From contig NC_087062.1 in assembly GCF_963678635.1 (NCBI RefSeq), positions 37,224,518 through 37,288,517 on the forward strand: a stretch of 64,000 bases of DNA. The letters are read 5' to 3'. This document shows, one piece after another, positions 45,472 to 56,394 of this stretch. The notes beneath the pieces were generated by a model. The model was given only the letters and a program-made list of their open reading frames with translations, was not told where the DNA came from and made no database searches. The position numbers and the translations under genes are program-made. Each line of letters opens with the position of its first letter. Within the stretch, counting starts at the first letter, position 1. The stretch is from Symsagittifera roscoffensis (Eukaryota > Xenacoelomorpha > Acoela > Convolutidae).

Positions 45472-46339
45472 CTAATCATGCCATGCCATCAAATGTCCTC
45501 TCGCTGAACTGCTCGCCTTCAGCAATTCCATACAGCCACCAGCAGGGTCACCTGTGTGGACTGAATCGGGCGCGTTGATGCGGCTGTACTCGACCAAGTC
45601 GAGTTGTCCATCCACTTTCATATTCGTCCGGGAAGGTTTGTAGTCTTCCAGCCTACCGGATCCACATTGGCTGATAGCCTCCATCTACAGTCTAGCTAGG
45701 GTCAGCGTCAGCTAGGGTTCTCTCTTTTTTCCTCGCTGTCAGGCTGGGGATATCAGTCCTGCTAACAACATTGGATCACTTGATTCTCCTTCTCTCCTTC
45801 TCGCTTTAGACCGGACTAGAGCTTTCGGCCAAAGAAATCACCACTGCGGCCACTTCTGACTTTACAACCTTAGGGCTCGTGACCTTGTCGTTCACTCTGC
45901 TCTTGAGCTTCCTCACCATAGACTTGTATATCCTCAGCCCCTTTTTGGTTCTTCTTACCGGCTGGTCTCGCATAACCGGGCTCTCCTCAGCGCTCTCTTC
46001 CGTGACTGACTCGGTCAGACCGTCAGACTCAGTGAGCTTCATCAATTTTCCCATTACTTCACGCCTCATGGGATGATTCAACCCCACTCGCATCACGGAT
46101 TGAGTGCCGTATCTTCGGATTACGTCCCAGGTGCTTTTCATGAAAGCTACCCGAGTACTTTCAAGTTCACTTTGATATCGTTCCCACTCTTCCTCTGGAA
46201 ACGCGCTAAGGAAGGCCACGCGCATTGACTCATCAACCCTCTGCCTTTGCGGAGAATCATAGAGCAGCTCCCCCGCCTTCAGTTTCATTATAATCGTATT
46301 CCAAGAGATCTCTCTCCAGGGCACCCAGGTCGATTTCAC
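45472..46339 (-). pseudogene. Element frames, longest fragment 177 codons
   Basis: 45806-46339 is the longest frame of the element: an amphipathic N-terminal part (FPEEEWERYQSELESTRVAF), a conserved-looking WDVIRRYGTQSVMRVGLNHP, an acidic linker and a basic end (RRTKKGLRIYKSMVRKLKSR). It is followed by a 70-codon fragment at 45472-45684. No family recognised. Confidence 0.4.
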
Positions 46340-46614
46340 TCACTTTGTCACCCTTGCCCTCTATGGGGATCGTCCTCATCTTGGTTCTCCTTGTTCGCAT
46401 CTTCATCTTTTCTCTCGTCATCTGGCTTGGGTCCCGGCTCAGAGGGGCGTTGGCGCCTATGAATTTCTGAGTCCGGCCGAGCCTGTATCATCAGGTCACC
46501 AGCTTGGTAAAACACTTCGTCGATTATAACAATTTCTACAGGTTCCTCAGCATGCGCCTCCCCTCGACTCTTTTCCCACTTCCAACATCACCACCGTCTC
46601 TCACCTGAGCCACT

Positions 46615-47468
46615 TCACTCTAGACTGGTCGTCAGCTCGTGAGTACATATCGTTCCAATGACCTGCAGACACTCGTGTTTTCTCGATGGTACAGCTTTAA
46701 TCTTCTCCCGCCTCCATACATCAGGGAAGGGCATCAGTGTTCCAACTAATGAAGCGCGGCTCCAACCCCTCATTGCACTTAAAATTCTCTCTTCCACGTC
46801 CTGTGCAGCTCTAACCCTCGGCGCAAGAGCAGTACTGGTCCCCCAACAGCATCCTTCTGACCAGCTGATTCTGAGCGCACATATCCGGCAGTGGATTTGA
46901 ACCAGCCAACCACGCCTCCTGGTGTTCCTTCACATGAGCATGTCTCCTGCCATGCCAGGATCTTCACTGCGTCCTTCGTGCCCTCGACAACTGGTCGTAA
47001 ATTCCAGAGCTTAGGACTGAACTGGACGTTCGAAAGATCTTTGCCGCCCAATCGACATTTGAAGCTGTTATTGAAATCCATCAGCATCCAGCCAGGCTCC
47101 GTTATCCTTTCAAATAGACTATCATCGCTCGCAAGTCTTCCTCTGTTATTCCACCCAATTCAGCACTGAGCAATCCACCATCGACACAAGGTTCACATAC
47201 AGGACCGCGTGTCTCTACGCCTTCACTTGCACGTCTGGAAACACGTGCGTTACTGTCGGTCCGAAGGTTACTGTAAAGAACTCTCTTAACCCAAAGCAAA
47301 GACCAAAACCAACGGATCGATCCGAATCAAGAGGTCCAAATCGGTTAATAGGGACATGGCTCCACACCGTTTCCGTTCCCTTTCATCAGAGACAGGCCTG
47401 TCCTCCCCAGTTAAGCTTCTGTTCTGTTGCAGTAGATTTTGAAGGAGCAGGCTCCTCCAATCCTTCAT
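46615..47468 (-). pseudogene. Element frames, central part
   Basis: Four successive fragments (47286-47468, 47102-47299, 46779-47087, 46615-46797) overlap slightly in different frames and read as one protein cut by shifts: for example LGGITEEDLRAMIVYLKG, then LGGKDLSNVQFSPKLWNLRP and EGTKDAVKILAWQ, then SLVGTLMPFPDVWRREKIKA. I recognise no catalytic motif. Confidence 0.4.
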
Positions 47469-47492
47469 CTTTCTCTAGAAGACGGTCTCCAT

Positions 47493-48240
47493 CTACGCGT
47501 CAAATTTTCCCCTCGGTCCTTGCAAATGTTTTAGATATATCAGTACTACGAACAGGTCACCCAATCGACCGTACGTCATCACTATCAGCGTGAGAAAGCC
47601 GTCCAACCGGAGGTCAGTCAGTTCTTGGGTAAAGAGGGCCACAGGTCCCTGCACTAAGCTCTCATGTCCGAAGTTTACAGATAGTGTCAGCACAAGGCCA
47701 ATAAATAATTTTCTGATATCTCTCACAAAGTTGGCTATTAAGTGTCTCGCAGCCCTGGGATAGCAACTGCTGAGGAACGCGGGTGACCACCCCACGCCCA
47801 TCCCCGCGACAATTACATCGGACCTCTCGTATTCGGCTCTCGTTGCCAGCACGTCCACATAGAACTGGTCCAAGTAATCGTGTTTATCTCTTGCATCAGT
47901 TGTAACATGGTTGCACCCGCTTCATCTCTCACGTCTAAGATTGTCTTCAAATACTGGTGAATTTCCCTTACCACCGCTGGGGCATAGTCGGAGGCGTCCT
48001 GTCCTAGTGTGCTTAGTCGTGAGACAGATACAGCCAAGGATTGGTATGAGGCTTTGTCCTCAAGGCCATAGCCTTGCTCCTCCCCATAGTCCCTTGTTCG
48101 TCCCTCACGTAATCCGTCTGTCTGAACCATAGGTTGTTTGCCAGTCGCTGCACTAACTCGTGCCCATCACTTGCCCCTGGCCTCATTTTCAATAGTCGGC
48201 CAAAATTTGAAAATTCCAAACCCAGACCTTCATCTAGCAC
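47493..48240 (-). pseudogene. Element frames following the GxND segment
   Basis: Three overlapping fragments (48013-48240, 47813-48130, 47493-47873) that change frame near 48050 and 47850. Readable parts include EFSNFGRLLKMRPGASDGHE, APAVVREIHQYLKTILDVRD and MTYGRLGDLFVVLIYLKHLQ. Probably the continuation of the same large protein. Confidence 0.4.
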
Positions 48241-48324
48241 GACGAGCGTCGTGCTGTGGTCCTTTAATCCTTAGATCGGGTTCGATATGTCCGGCCATAC
48301 CGCAGAGAGTTCTGATCGGAAAGG

Positions 48325-48965
48325 CTAATATAGTTTGTGATTAACTTGTCGGTTCAGTTCCTGTATCACTACGTCAAATCGTCCTTCCGCAAGCAAGGCG
48401 ATCATCGCATACACAAACTGCAGAGGCTCGGTTAATGAGGCGTAGCCTGGGGACAATATGAAAACAACTTCAACTAGTTGCCTCGCGAAACAGCGTTGTA
48501 TAGACTTCTCAGCTTCAAACATGGCTAAGAGAAGTGTCATGATCACCTCTCCAATGACCTCTGTGTTCGGGCACGACCCGCCTACCTGACTCTTCAACAA
48601 CCCTCTCCTTTGCAAGTGGTCATTTGATCCTGCTATTATGACAACCTGTGGGTCCATGCTCACCACTCTTATCGCCGTTTCCCATTAGTACATTGATCGC
48701 AATTCCCAGTGCTTATCCCAGTCCAAATTGGGGCTGTGAGGAAGATTACGTCCAGCCAAAAGAGTGAGCGGGGCGTGTACAGATAGTCAGAGATGTCCAC
48801 TATCAAGAATTGTCCCAACTTCATTTCCAGGGGATCATACGCCGCGAACAGGCTATCCCCTTTTGGTGACCTCAGGTGCGCATATACTTTCTCATCACCC
48901 TCCACTGAATTCACTCGGGGGTAATCCCGTGAATCTTTCGACAACCAAATCCAGTCAACACACAA
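48325..48965 (-). pseudogene. Element frames at the 5' end, with a GSND motif
   Basis: 48669-48965 (98 codons) and 48325-48666 (113 codons). The second starts MDPQVVIIAGSNDHLQRRGL: a hydrophobic strand followed by G-S-N-D fits block III (G-x-N-D) of SGNH/GDSL hydrolases, and later FILSPGYASL could be a further strand. The first contains DYLYTPRSLFWLDVIFLTAP. A catalytic Ser block or the terminal D-x-x-H were not identified, so hydrolase activity is a suggestion only. Confidence 0.4.
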
Positions 48966-49061
48966 TCATATCAACCAACTCATATGCAAAACGAAATCCC
49001 ACTGCCTTTTTAATTACAACAACACGAAATAACAAAAAGCCAACTAACAAATTTTTCTCAA

Positions 49062-50645
49062 ATGCCACATGCCGCAGAATCACTAAAAATGACTATAATT
49101 CCATACCTAATGGATGGATCATCAATAACATCAAATAAACCACTAATGGTATTCACAGGCACAGATCCTGAATACTCTGTAGAAGATTATCTAAACGCAG
49201 TCACAGCAATCCTAATTTTAAATATAGGACCTGAACCAATAAACACGCCAGTTCATCAAAATTGGATACATAGACGCACAGCTTTAATCCAAACTACACT
49301 TGACGGCGCAGCCGAAAAATAGGTTTCAGTTTTAAAATTAGATTGGAAATGATTCACACAAGAATCCTCAAAAATGTTTGATTCAGAAAGAAACAAACAA
49401 CATCAAAGAGTTTTATGCAATGAAAATCGTAGACTACCAAATGAAACATTAAAACAACTAGCAGTAAGAATTGAAACACTAGTCCGAAAAGCATACTCAC
49501 TCAATACTTATGATTATAAAAATACAAAGATGACAGAAATCCTAATGATGACTCTAACACCTCAATTACGAAAAACAGCAATAAAAAAGAGAGCATCACA
49601 TCCTTCCTCAATCCTACAACCACATTTAGACTTTAGGAAATTAGTAGAAAAATTAGAGCAAACCGAAATCACTATGAAACCAGAAGAAACAGAAAGCCTA
49701 AAGCTACAATATGTGAACAACATTCAAACTACTACTTCACAGATAAACAATATCAACGACTTTGATACAGAATTATCCGAAAAAATCACTGACATTTTGA
49801 ACATTTACGAGAAAAACGCAAACTTTAAAGGAAAACCATCATTCAAAAACTGGTGTAATTATTGTCGACGATATGGACACAGCATTGTTGAATGCAGACA
49901 AAAACAACAAGATAATCAAAATAAACCACAAAAATATAGAGAACCAAAAAAATCATTTCATCAATATATCAAGCAAGATCAAAATTGACGCAACAAAAAC
50001 ATTCATAGTATTAATAGTTCAGGAAAACCACTTCCAAATAATTCCAATTACTCTAGACAACAATCACCCTGTAATACGAATTGTAGAGGACGATCACCAT
50101 ACAAAAGAAATTCACAAAATTTCTCACAAAACATATATAGTCGATCACATAGTCGAAATAGTCAATACCGAAATAACTATTTAAGATCAAATTCAAACCA
50201 ACCTGAGTTTTCGTTTGATGCAAGTTCCCATTCAAATTCTAGAAATAGAAATTATTCAAACAATCGATCTAGAAACTCTTCATACACTCGATATAAAAAT
50301 TATTCCAACAATAGGAATAGAAACTATTCAAACAATCGAAATTCTAGATATCAAAATAATCGATCACGCAATTATTCTAAGAACAGATCAAAAAATAATA
50401 GTTATCACGATAGATCACGCGACAATTCACAGAAAAGAAATTCAGGCTATAACAAAAGACAAAGGAACTACTCTCAATCAACACATAGGAATAACACACG
50501 TTATCAAAATTCACCACAAAATTATAGGAGTAGTACACCTAAACATCAAAGAAAAATAAATCGAGTACAATCAACTAAAGAACCTCAACCAGACACCCCT
50601 GGTATTGAAAACAACGAAACAATGAAAGCACAGAATTACAATTAA
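49062..50645 (+). pseudogene. gag, interrupted by three in-frame stops
   Basis: One frame runs from ATG 49062 to TAA 50643-50645, about 527 codons, broken only by TAG at 49320 and TGA at 49350 and 49986. The middle is helical capsid-like sequence. A CCHC zinc knuckle (CNYCRRYGHSIVEC, C-x2-C-x4-H-x4-C) lies around 49855-49896. After the third stop the frame stays open for some 218 codons without a Met, made almost wholly of Arg, Asn, Ser and Tyr (SNNRSRNSSYTRYKNYSNNR-like), a basic nucleic-acid-binding tail. Confidence 0.8.
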
Positions 50646-51006
50646 ACCACATAAAATGCGAATCCACAGACAGCGAAAGTGACACAGATAACACAATTTC
50701 AATTAACATGATAAACGTTAAAAAAGACTATGAACCTATAATATTTGAGCAACCAATATATTCTCACATATATAAAAACTATGACCAATTTCTTTTGAAC
50801 TATCATACAACACCAGCCAAACAAAAGAAAAAATAGAAAAAATAGTAGAAAAAATAAAAAAAGAAAAAAACTCACAGAATGCTCAAGCACAAATAACATT
50901 TATCAAAACATACCTTAAGAACCACAGGTACAAAAGGAAAAAATATGGACAATCCCACTTTTCTTAGAAAGTCCAAAATTCAATCAATTGCAAACACCAG
51001 ACCTTA

Positions 51007-51225
51007 ATTAGATTTTTTAATAGATTCTGGAGCAGAGTCAAAAATTATAAACATTCCCACTTGGAATGAAACAAAAACTCTACACCCAAAAGTAATACTC
51101 TTCAAAACAACCAGCAGACTAGCAATCGCACAAGGATCAACCTTAACAAACTTTGGAAAAATCCAACATTTCCTTGTCGCCACTCGAACTTTGGAACAAA
51201 ACAAACTCATGAGCAAACCATTTTA
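51007..51225 (+). pseudogene. Retropepsin-like protease domain
   Basis: A frame of about 72 codons preceded by a stop reads LDFLIDSGAESKIINIP, the active-site Asp-Ser-Gly-Ala of aspartic retropepsins, followed by LAIAQGSTLTNFGKIQHFLV, consistent with the flap and later strands. It lies between gag and reverse transcriptase as expected. A frame change or stop separates it from both. Confidence 0.75.
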
Positions 51226-51900
51226 GACAAACCTTCCACATCACTGATATAAAACATAATATCCTTTGGAATTCTATCTTTTACTAAATATATACCAACA
51301 ATAAGTATCTTAAATAGGAGAATTCATATAAAGATAAATACACAGCTTTGACATTTTTTCAAAGAATAAACAAACAACCAGCATTTTTTTCTAAATTTCA
51401 CCCCATACACAATCAGGAACGAAAACACCTGAAACCTCTTTCAGGAAATGTGTATAACTTTTCAATCAAACAAGGTCACCAATATGATAAAGAACAAAAT
51501 AAACAGCATCTCTTTATGTCTGACCTTGAATTCAGACCAATTAATAAATTTTTGATGAGTAACAATTTCATCTATCAAATACATGAAAGGCTCAAACTCC
51601 GATATGATTTCTTTACACATCTATAACAATTCTCCATGTAAAATAACCTTATTTCTAGGTCTCTTAGGTTATTGTGAAACTAACGCAACAATTTCCCCTA
51701 CAAATGAAATTGCGTAAAGAGTAATTAATATTTTACAACTATTAGATATATGTCAATCAACAATTCTTGACGAGGAATTCCCAATTAATAAAATTTTTAG
51801 CAATGAAAAACGAAATAGCGATTATTTCACACAGACACCTTATTTTAAACCGACATTTCAAATATCAAAACACACACAAAAACAAACAAAAATTCTAACA
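51226..51900 (+). pseudogene. Degraded spacer between protease and reverse transcriptase
   Basis: Short frames (for example 92 codons at 51348-51626) may be remains of the protease-RT linker, including a run LNRRIHIKIN before it. Frames change several times. No domain identified. Confidence 0.35.
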
Positions 51901-52676
51901 ATGTTTAATTTTCATCACTCTCAGATAACACAAAAAGAATTTGAACAATTAGCTGACCTATTATTAAAAAACCCAAAAGTTTACGCAACATCAAAATTTG
52001 ATGTTGGAAAAGTAAATTCACCATTACATTTACCCCTAAAACTTGAAGTAGTTTTCAGAAAACAACGAGCAAGTAAAGTCCCAATTCACCGATTACTTGA
52101 AATACTAGAACAACATGAAATAATCTCTCCAGTAAATAAAGAGGAACAGCCAAAAGGTAACACATTCATAAAGCCCGTTATCATTTTAGCAAAAGGAGAA
52201 TCATTAAAAATCGTTCTAGATGCAAGATATCTCAATTCACTAATTGATGAATCTAAATGTAATTGGCCTGTTCAAGTAATTCTTACAAAAATAAATGGTA
52301 AATGCTTCACAACAGCAGACATAAAAAGTGCATATTATCAAATGCCACTAGATGAACAATCACGACGATTAACACAAATCGTTATTTGAAATCAACAATA
52401 CGAATTCAACAGATTATTCTATGGAATTTCCATAGGACCAGCAGCATTTTCAGAATTTATGAGTAAAATTTTTAGACCACTAATACTCAATAAAAATGCA
52501 ATCACATATTTAGAAGATGTTTTTATGCAATCACAAACAAAAGACGAAATGTTCATTGTCTTAAAAAAATATCATCAAATATTACTACAAGAAAACATGA
52601 AAGCAGCCCCAGATAAGTCACATTTTTTTCTAACACGAGTAAAATTCCTTGGACAAAATATAGAAATAAACACATA
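51901..52676 (+). pseudogene. Reverse transcriptase core, inactive
   Basis: Frame 51901-52389, a TGA at 52387, then continuation in the same frame through 52459-52676. Recognisable RT landmarks in order: a priming strand with KPVIILAKGESLKIVLDARYL, TTADIKSAYYQMPLDEQSRR, then FNRLFYGISIGPAAFSEFM and the region ITYLEDVFMQ where the catalytic Y-x-D-D should be. The first catalytic Asp is replaced by Glu (LED), so besides the stop the enzyme lacks its normal active site. Confidence 0.85.
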
Positions 52677-52679
52677 ACT

Positions 52680-53270
52680 CCGTTAAAATCTCGCATAGAT
52701 GCAATCCAAAAACACTAACCACTTTCAAATAAAAAGAAAATACAAGAGCTTCTTGGAATGTTAAACTTCTTAAGTAAATACGTATACAAAATGCAATTAT
52801 ACTTAAGACTGTTCTTTAACATCCTTAGACAACAAAATAATTTTGAATGGACAACAGAACACCAAAAACGCTTTGAAGAAATAAAAACACTCCTGACGGA
52901 ACAGTTATCAAACACTATTCCAGGTCCAAATCAACCATTCTATGCCATGTGAGAATGCACAGCCATGAAATATACACTCACAGAATATGGATTCTTGATA
53001 CTTAGATCTAAACATCCAACAGTTCTATTTACAGATCATATACCAATAATCTTTCTTTTTACACAAAAATCAAACCCAAACCAAAGAGTTTACAGATTTC
53101 AACTAAATTTATTGAAATTTCCAAACTTGCATATAGTTTGGACAGCAGGAAAAAACCTCGCACTACCCGATACTCTCAGAAGAAATACACCACCTGAGTT
53201 ATTAACACAAAAAACAACAGTTGAAATAACACAAAATATAAAGTTTTTTCCTCGCAAAAGATAAAACATC
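52680..53270 (+). pseudogene. RNase H / connection region, truncated
   Basis: Frames 52758-52952 and 52965-53264, separated by TGA at 52950. They include LGMLNFLSKYVYKM, NFEWTTEHQKRFEEIKTLLT, and TALMKYTLTEYGFLIL-like sequence followed by LFTDHIPIIFLF and IVWTAGKNLALPDTL. The latter two are standard end-of-RNase H landmarks, but the first catalytic strand with its Asp is not seen, so part appears deleted. Confidence 0.7.
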
Positions 53271-53639
53271 ACCAAGATTACAATGCAAATATGCAAAAAA
53301 AACTGATTTAGACCAATCACAAATAAATAATTTAAAAATCTACATTAGGAAAATTCCCTATTTATTAGGAAAATCTACATTCAAACCGATACGATACTCC
53401 TCATGGATAAAAAACAACACACACCAAAAACCAGTCAAACAAAAATTATATAAAAAAACTCTATTACTTTTAATAGAAAAAGAAAATCTCACTGATAATA
53501 TCAATTTATCACGCCCACCAAATAATGATTCAAAATATACAATCAACCATGTTTTTAACCTTCATGACCGACTATATAATTACCTCTATCAAAAATAGAA
53601 ATTGAAAACACTTTTCTACCAATAACGAAAAAATAACAC

Positions 53640-55200
53640 TCGAATTGTTACAAAAACATCATAACCTTGACCCAGTCATCAGACAACTAAAATCTTGGCA
53701 CAAGTATAAAACCAAGCTACTTAAAGCCGATACTACCATACTAGGAAACAAGACCCTTCTTGGATATTTCAAAAAATTTAACAACGCCACTATCAATGAA
53801 AACACAGATAACCTAGAATACCAAACAACTGATATCAAAGTACCCTGCTTACCCTTAAGTATGATGCTTATAGATTTTCATACCTCCCACTCTTTACACT
53901 TTAAAGGACACTCAGGAGCAGAAAAAACATACTCAAACTTTACACAAAGTTTTTATTTCCCAAATGCACCAATTTGGATAAAAACATTATGCAATGATTG
54001 CATATCAAGTCAATTAAACGAACTACACCCAAACCAAAAACAATCGCAGAAAAACAAGATTTTAAGGCTCAAAGTTTATATTTTATTCACAGAATTTCTT
54101 TTGACACAAAAAGAATCATATTACCATCCTCAGAAGGAACTCATATATAATGGTAATAGTAGATGCATTTACACACTACGTAGCACTTAACCCAGTACCT
54201 CATTGTAACGCTTATTATGCATATACAAATCTTTATGAACACTGGATAGCAAAATTCGGTTTACCCGAAATCCTTGTTACATACTTTGGCACTCAATTTA
54301 TAAACAACGAAATCATTACACTATGCCACTTATATAAAATTAAACACAAACCTAGTACATCTGATGCACCTTGGACTAATGGATTAGTCGAATGTATGAA
54401 CCGTTACTTACAAGAATATCTTAGATGTATCATTAACGGAAATGATACACGATATACTGAATGGTGAACAGATGTAAAACTATTCCCATTATCTTATAAC
54501 TCCTAAATCACAGCAACTTTAGGACTATCACCATGTGCAATGATTTTCTATCGAAAACGACGTAAAGTTTATTGCCAACCCACTAAAGAATCAAAAAAGT
54601 ACAATCTACCACTACATACCCACGATGAAGATCATTTTCATCCTTTAAAATGTTAAAACTAGCTTCCGGTACACACACCGAATGGATTTTAAACAGAGAA
54701 AAAAACACAAAAAAAATTACCAGAAAGTAACAAAAAAATTATTGCGAAGACAAATTTTAATTCCCAAATAAATTCCAGATATACCCCAGCTACAAATTTT
54801 AAAAAAGGAACATATATTTTAATTCCAAATCTAACTACACAAAAAGGAATTTCTAAAACATTACAACCACTCAGAAAAGGATCGTATCAAATCATTGATA
54901 AACCCACTGATGTAACATACAAACTTAAAGACTTAAACAAAAAAAAAGTTCAACATCGAAACAATCTTATACCTTATTACCCGAAAGAGTACGCACTTCG
55001 AGAATTTACTCAATTATACTCTTTTACAGTACTTGAAGTTATTCAAAATAGCACAGAGCAAAATCAAACTCAAAGCACTGATATGCAAACCATCCAAAAA
55101 GAATTAGATAAAAAGGACAAAGAACTTCCCAAACAGATGTCAAAAAACGTAAACAACAAAAAGACACTCACACAGAGAGAAAAAGTTGAAAATTAGAAGA
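53640..55200 (+). pseudogene. Integrase, broken, with C-terminal chromatin/DNA-binding part
   Basis: 53645-54190 holds the H-H region (HTSHSLHFKGHSGAEKTYSN) and the NDCISSQLNE zinc end, in which the second Cys is replaced. 54150-54467 holds the core: VDAFTHYVALNPVPHCNAYY, then VTYFGTQFINNE and PWTNGLVECMNRYLQEYL. The second catalytic Asp of D-D-E appears changed to Tyr. After TGA 54465 the frame continues, and around 54860-54985 there is a GPY/F-like module (LRKGSYQIIDKPTDVTYKLK). Not functional. Confidence 0.8.
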
Positions 55201-56036
55201 AAAAATTATACCACAAGATCAAAAAGAAAAATCTCCACAGAGACAATCATCGTGACTCCAAAATCAGCCACGAAAAGATCACAAAACATTCATCCCACAG
55301 TCTAAAATATTCAAAAAAGATGAATTTCAAAAACCATCTTAATTTAATTAACATTTTCACCGCTTGAAGATATTTTCATGGATTGATTATTTTCCCAAAT
55401 TTCATGTTCAAAAAGCACTTGAACAAACTAGTTTAAATTCAGCCAATCAGAAGCTTTTCCGAATCATCACCTCATTTTTAACACGACTTCTCTAGCCGAC
55501 AAATAACCACCCTCAAGCCAATCTCTAACTATAACTAAAACACCTCCAGGTCAAAAATAAGCAAACCGCTAAACATTGACACCTGAAATAAACAAAATTT
55601 CAATATTACAACCCTCCCCTATCAAATAGTACAAAGATCAACAATATTGTCCCAACTTAGATCTCAAAAAACTCTCAGGCAAAAAAACTAATTTAGCCTA
55701 AAAAACAAAATGAACATGATCATTTAACCCAAAGTACGAATATCTCTCAGATACCCCCAACCATCCAATAAATAACAACAAAACCAAGAAGACACTTGGT
55801 ATCCCTCCAAACTTCCCTTTATCAAAAATTGCCGAAATCTAACCCACTTGTCAAAAAATCAATAAATAATCCAACCACATGAATTTTGACTCGAAAAAAA
55901 AAATTTTTTGACAAAGAAATCACTTTTTCAACTGCTCTTTTTCTCAAACAGTTCACAAAATTCATAACATACTTTCAAATCTTTTTTCAATTCTTTCCAA
56001 TTTTTTCAAACCTTGTATAATTTTCATCTCCGACAT
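55201..56036 (+). other. Spacer between pol and env
   Basis: No reading frame of note; A-rich composition like the rest of the element. It could hold the splice acceptor for an env mRNA but I cannot pick one. Confidence 0.4.
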
Positions 56037-56362
56037 GTTAGAATTATTCATCCTCACTCTGATAATTTTTTGCAACTTTTTCATCATTTTTTGTTCCCTA
56101 ACCCAAATCTACGTAAACTTCTCCAAATTCATTGACCACCTCTTCAGGTACGATATTTCAAATCACTATCTAAATGTTCAAACAACTATTCAGTAGAACA
56201 GATGTTTTTCCTCTTCTTATAACATTTCTCACATTTGTGATATCCCTGATAATGAAATTATGCAAATGCATAAAGAGGGCTATCGTAACCTTCGCATTAG
56301 CAACTATGATTTTAATCTTTTTTATTGAAGAATATTACAATAAACATAAAATTACTTCTTAA
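56037..56362 (+). pseudogene. Short hydrophobic frames before env
   Basis: A frame from ATG 56037 encodes a hydrophobic N-terminus (FILTLIIFCNFFIIFCSLT), and an overlapping frame at 56174-56362 encodes 62 residues with two hydrophobic segments around KLCKCIKRAI. Either may be a signal/anchor of the env product or a separate small membrane protein; neither is recognised. Confidence 0.35.
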
Positions 56363-56394
56363 ATAAATAATTTTCGGAAAATTTTCCAAAGTTG

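Larger units (their letters stand above)
42820..48965 (-). mobile_element. Unidentified 6-kb GC-rich element with broken minus-strand frames
   Basis: The sequence switches abruptly from AT-rich DNA to near-balanced composition and back at 48965. Throughout, minus-strand frames of 60-177 codons follow one another with protein-like composition, separated by stops and frame changes, and no intact gene. I see no reverse transcriptase, integrase, transposase or polymerase motif. A 260-bp part recurs at 39893. Best guess: an old copy of a mobile or viral-derived element of a type I cannot name. Host pseudogene remains possible. Confidence 0.5.
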
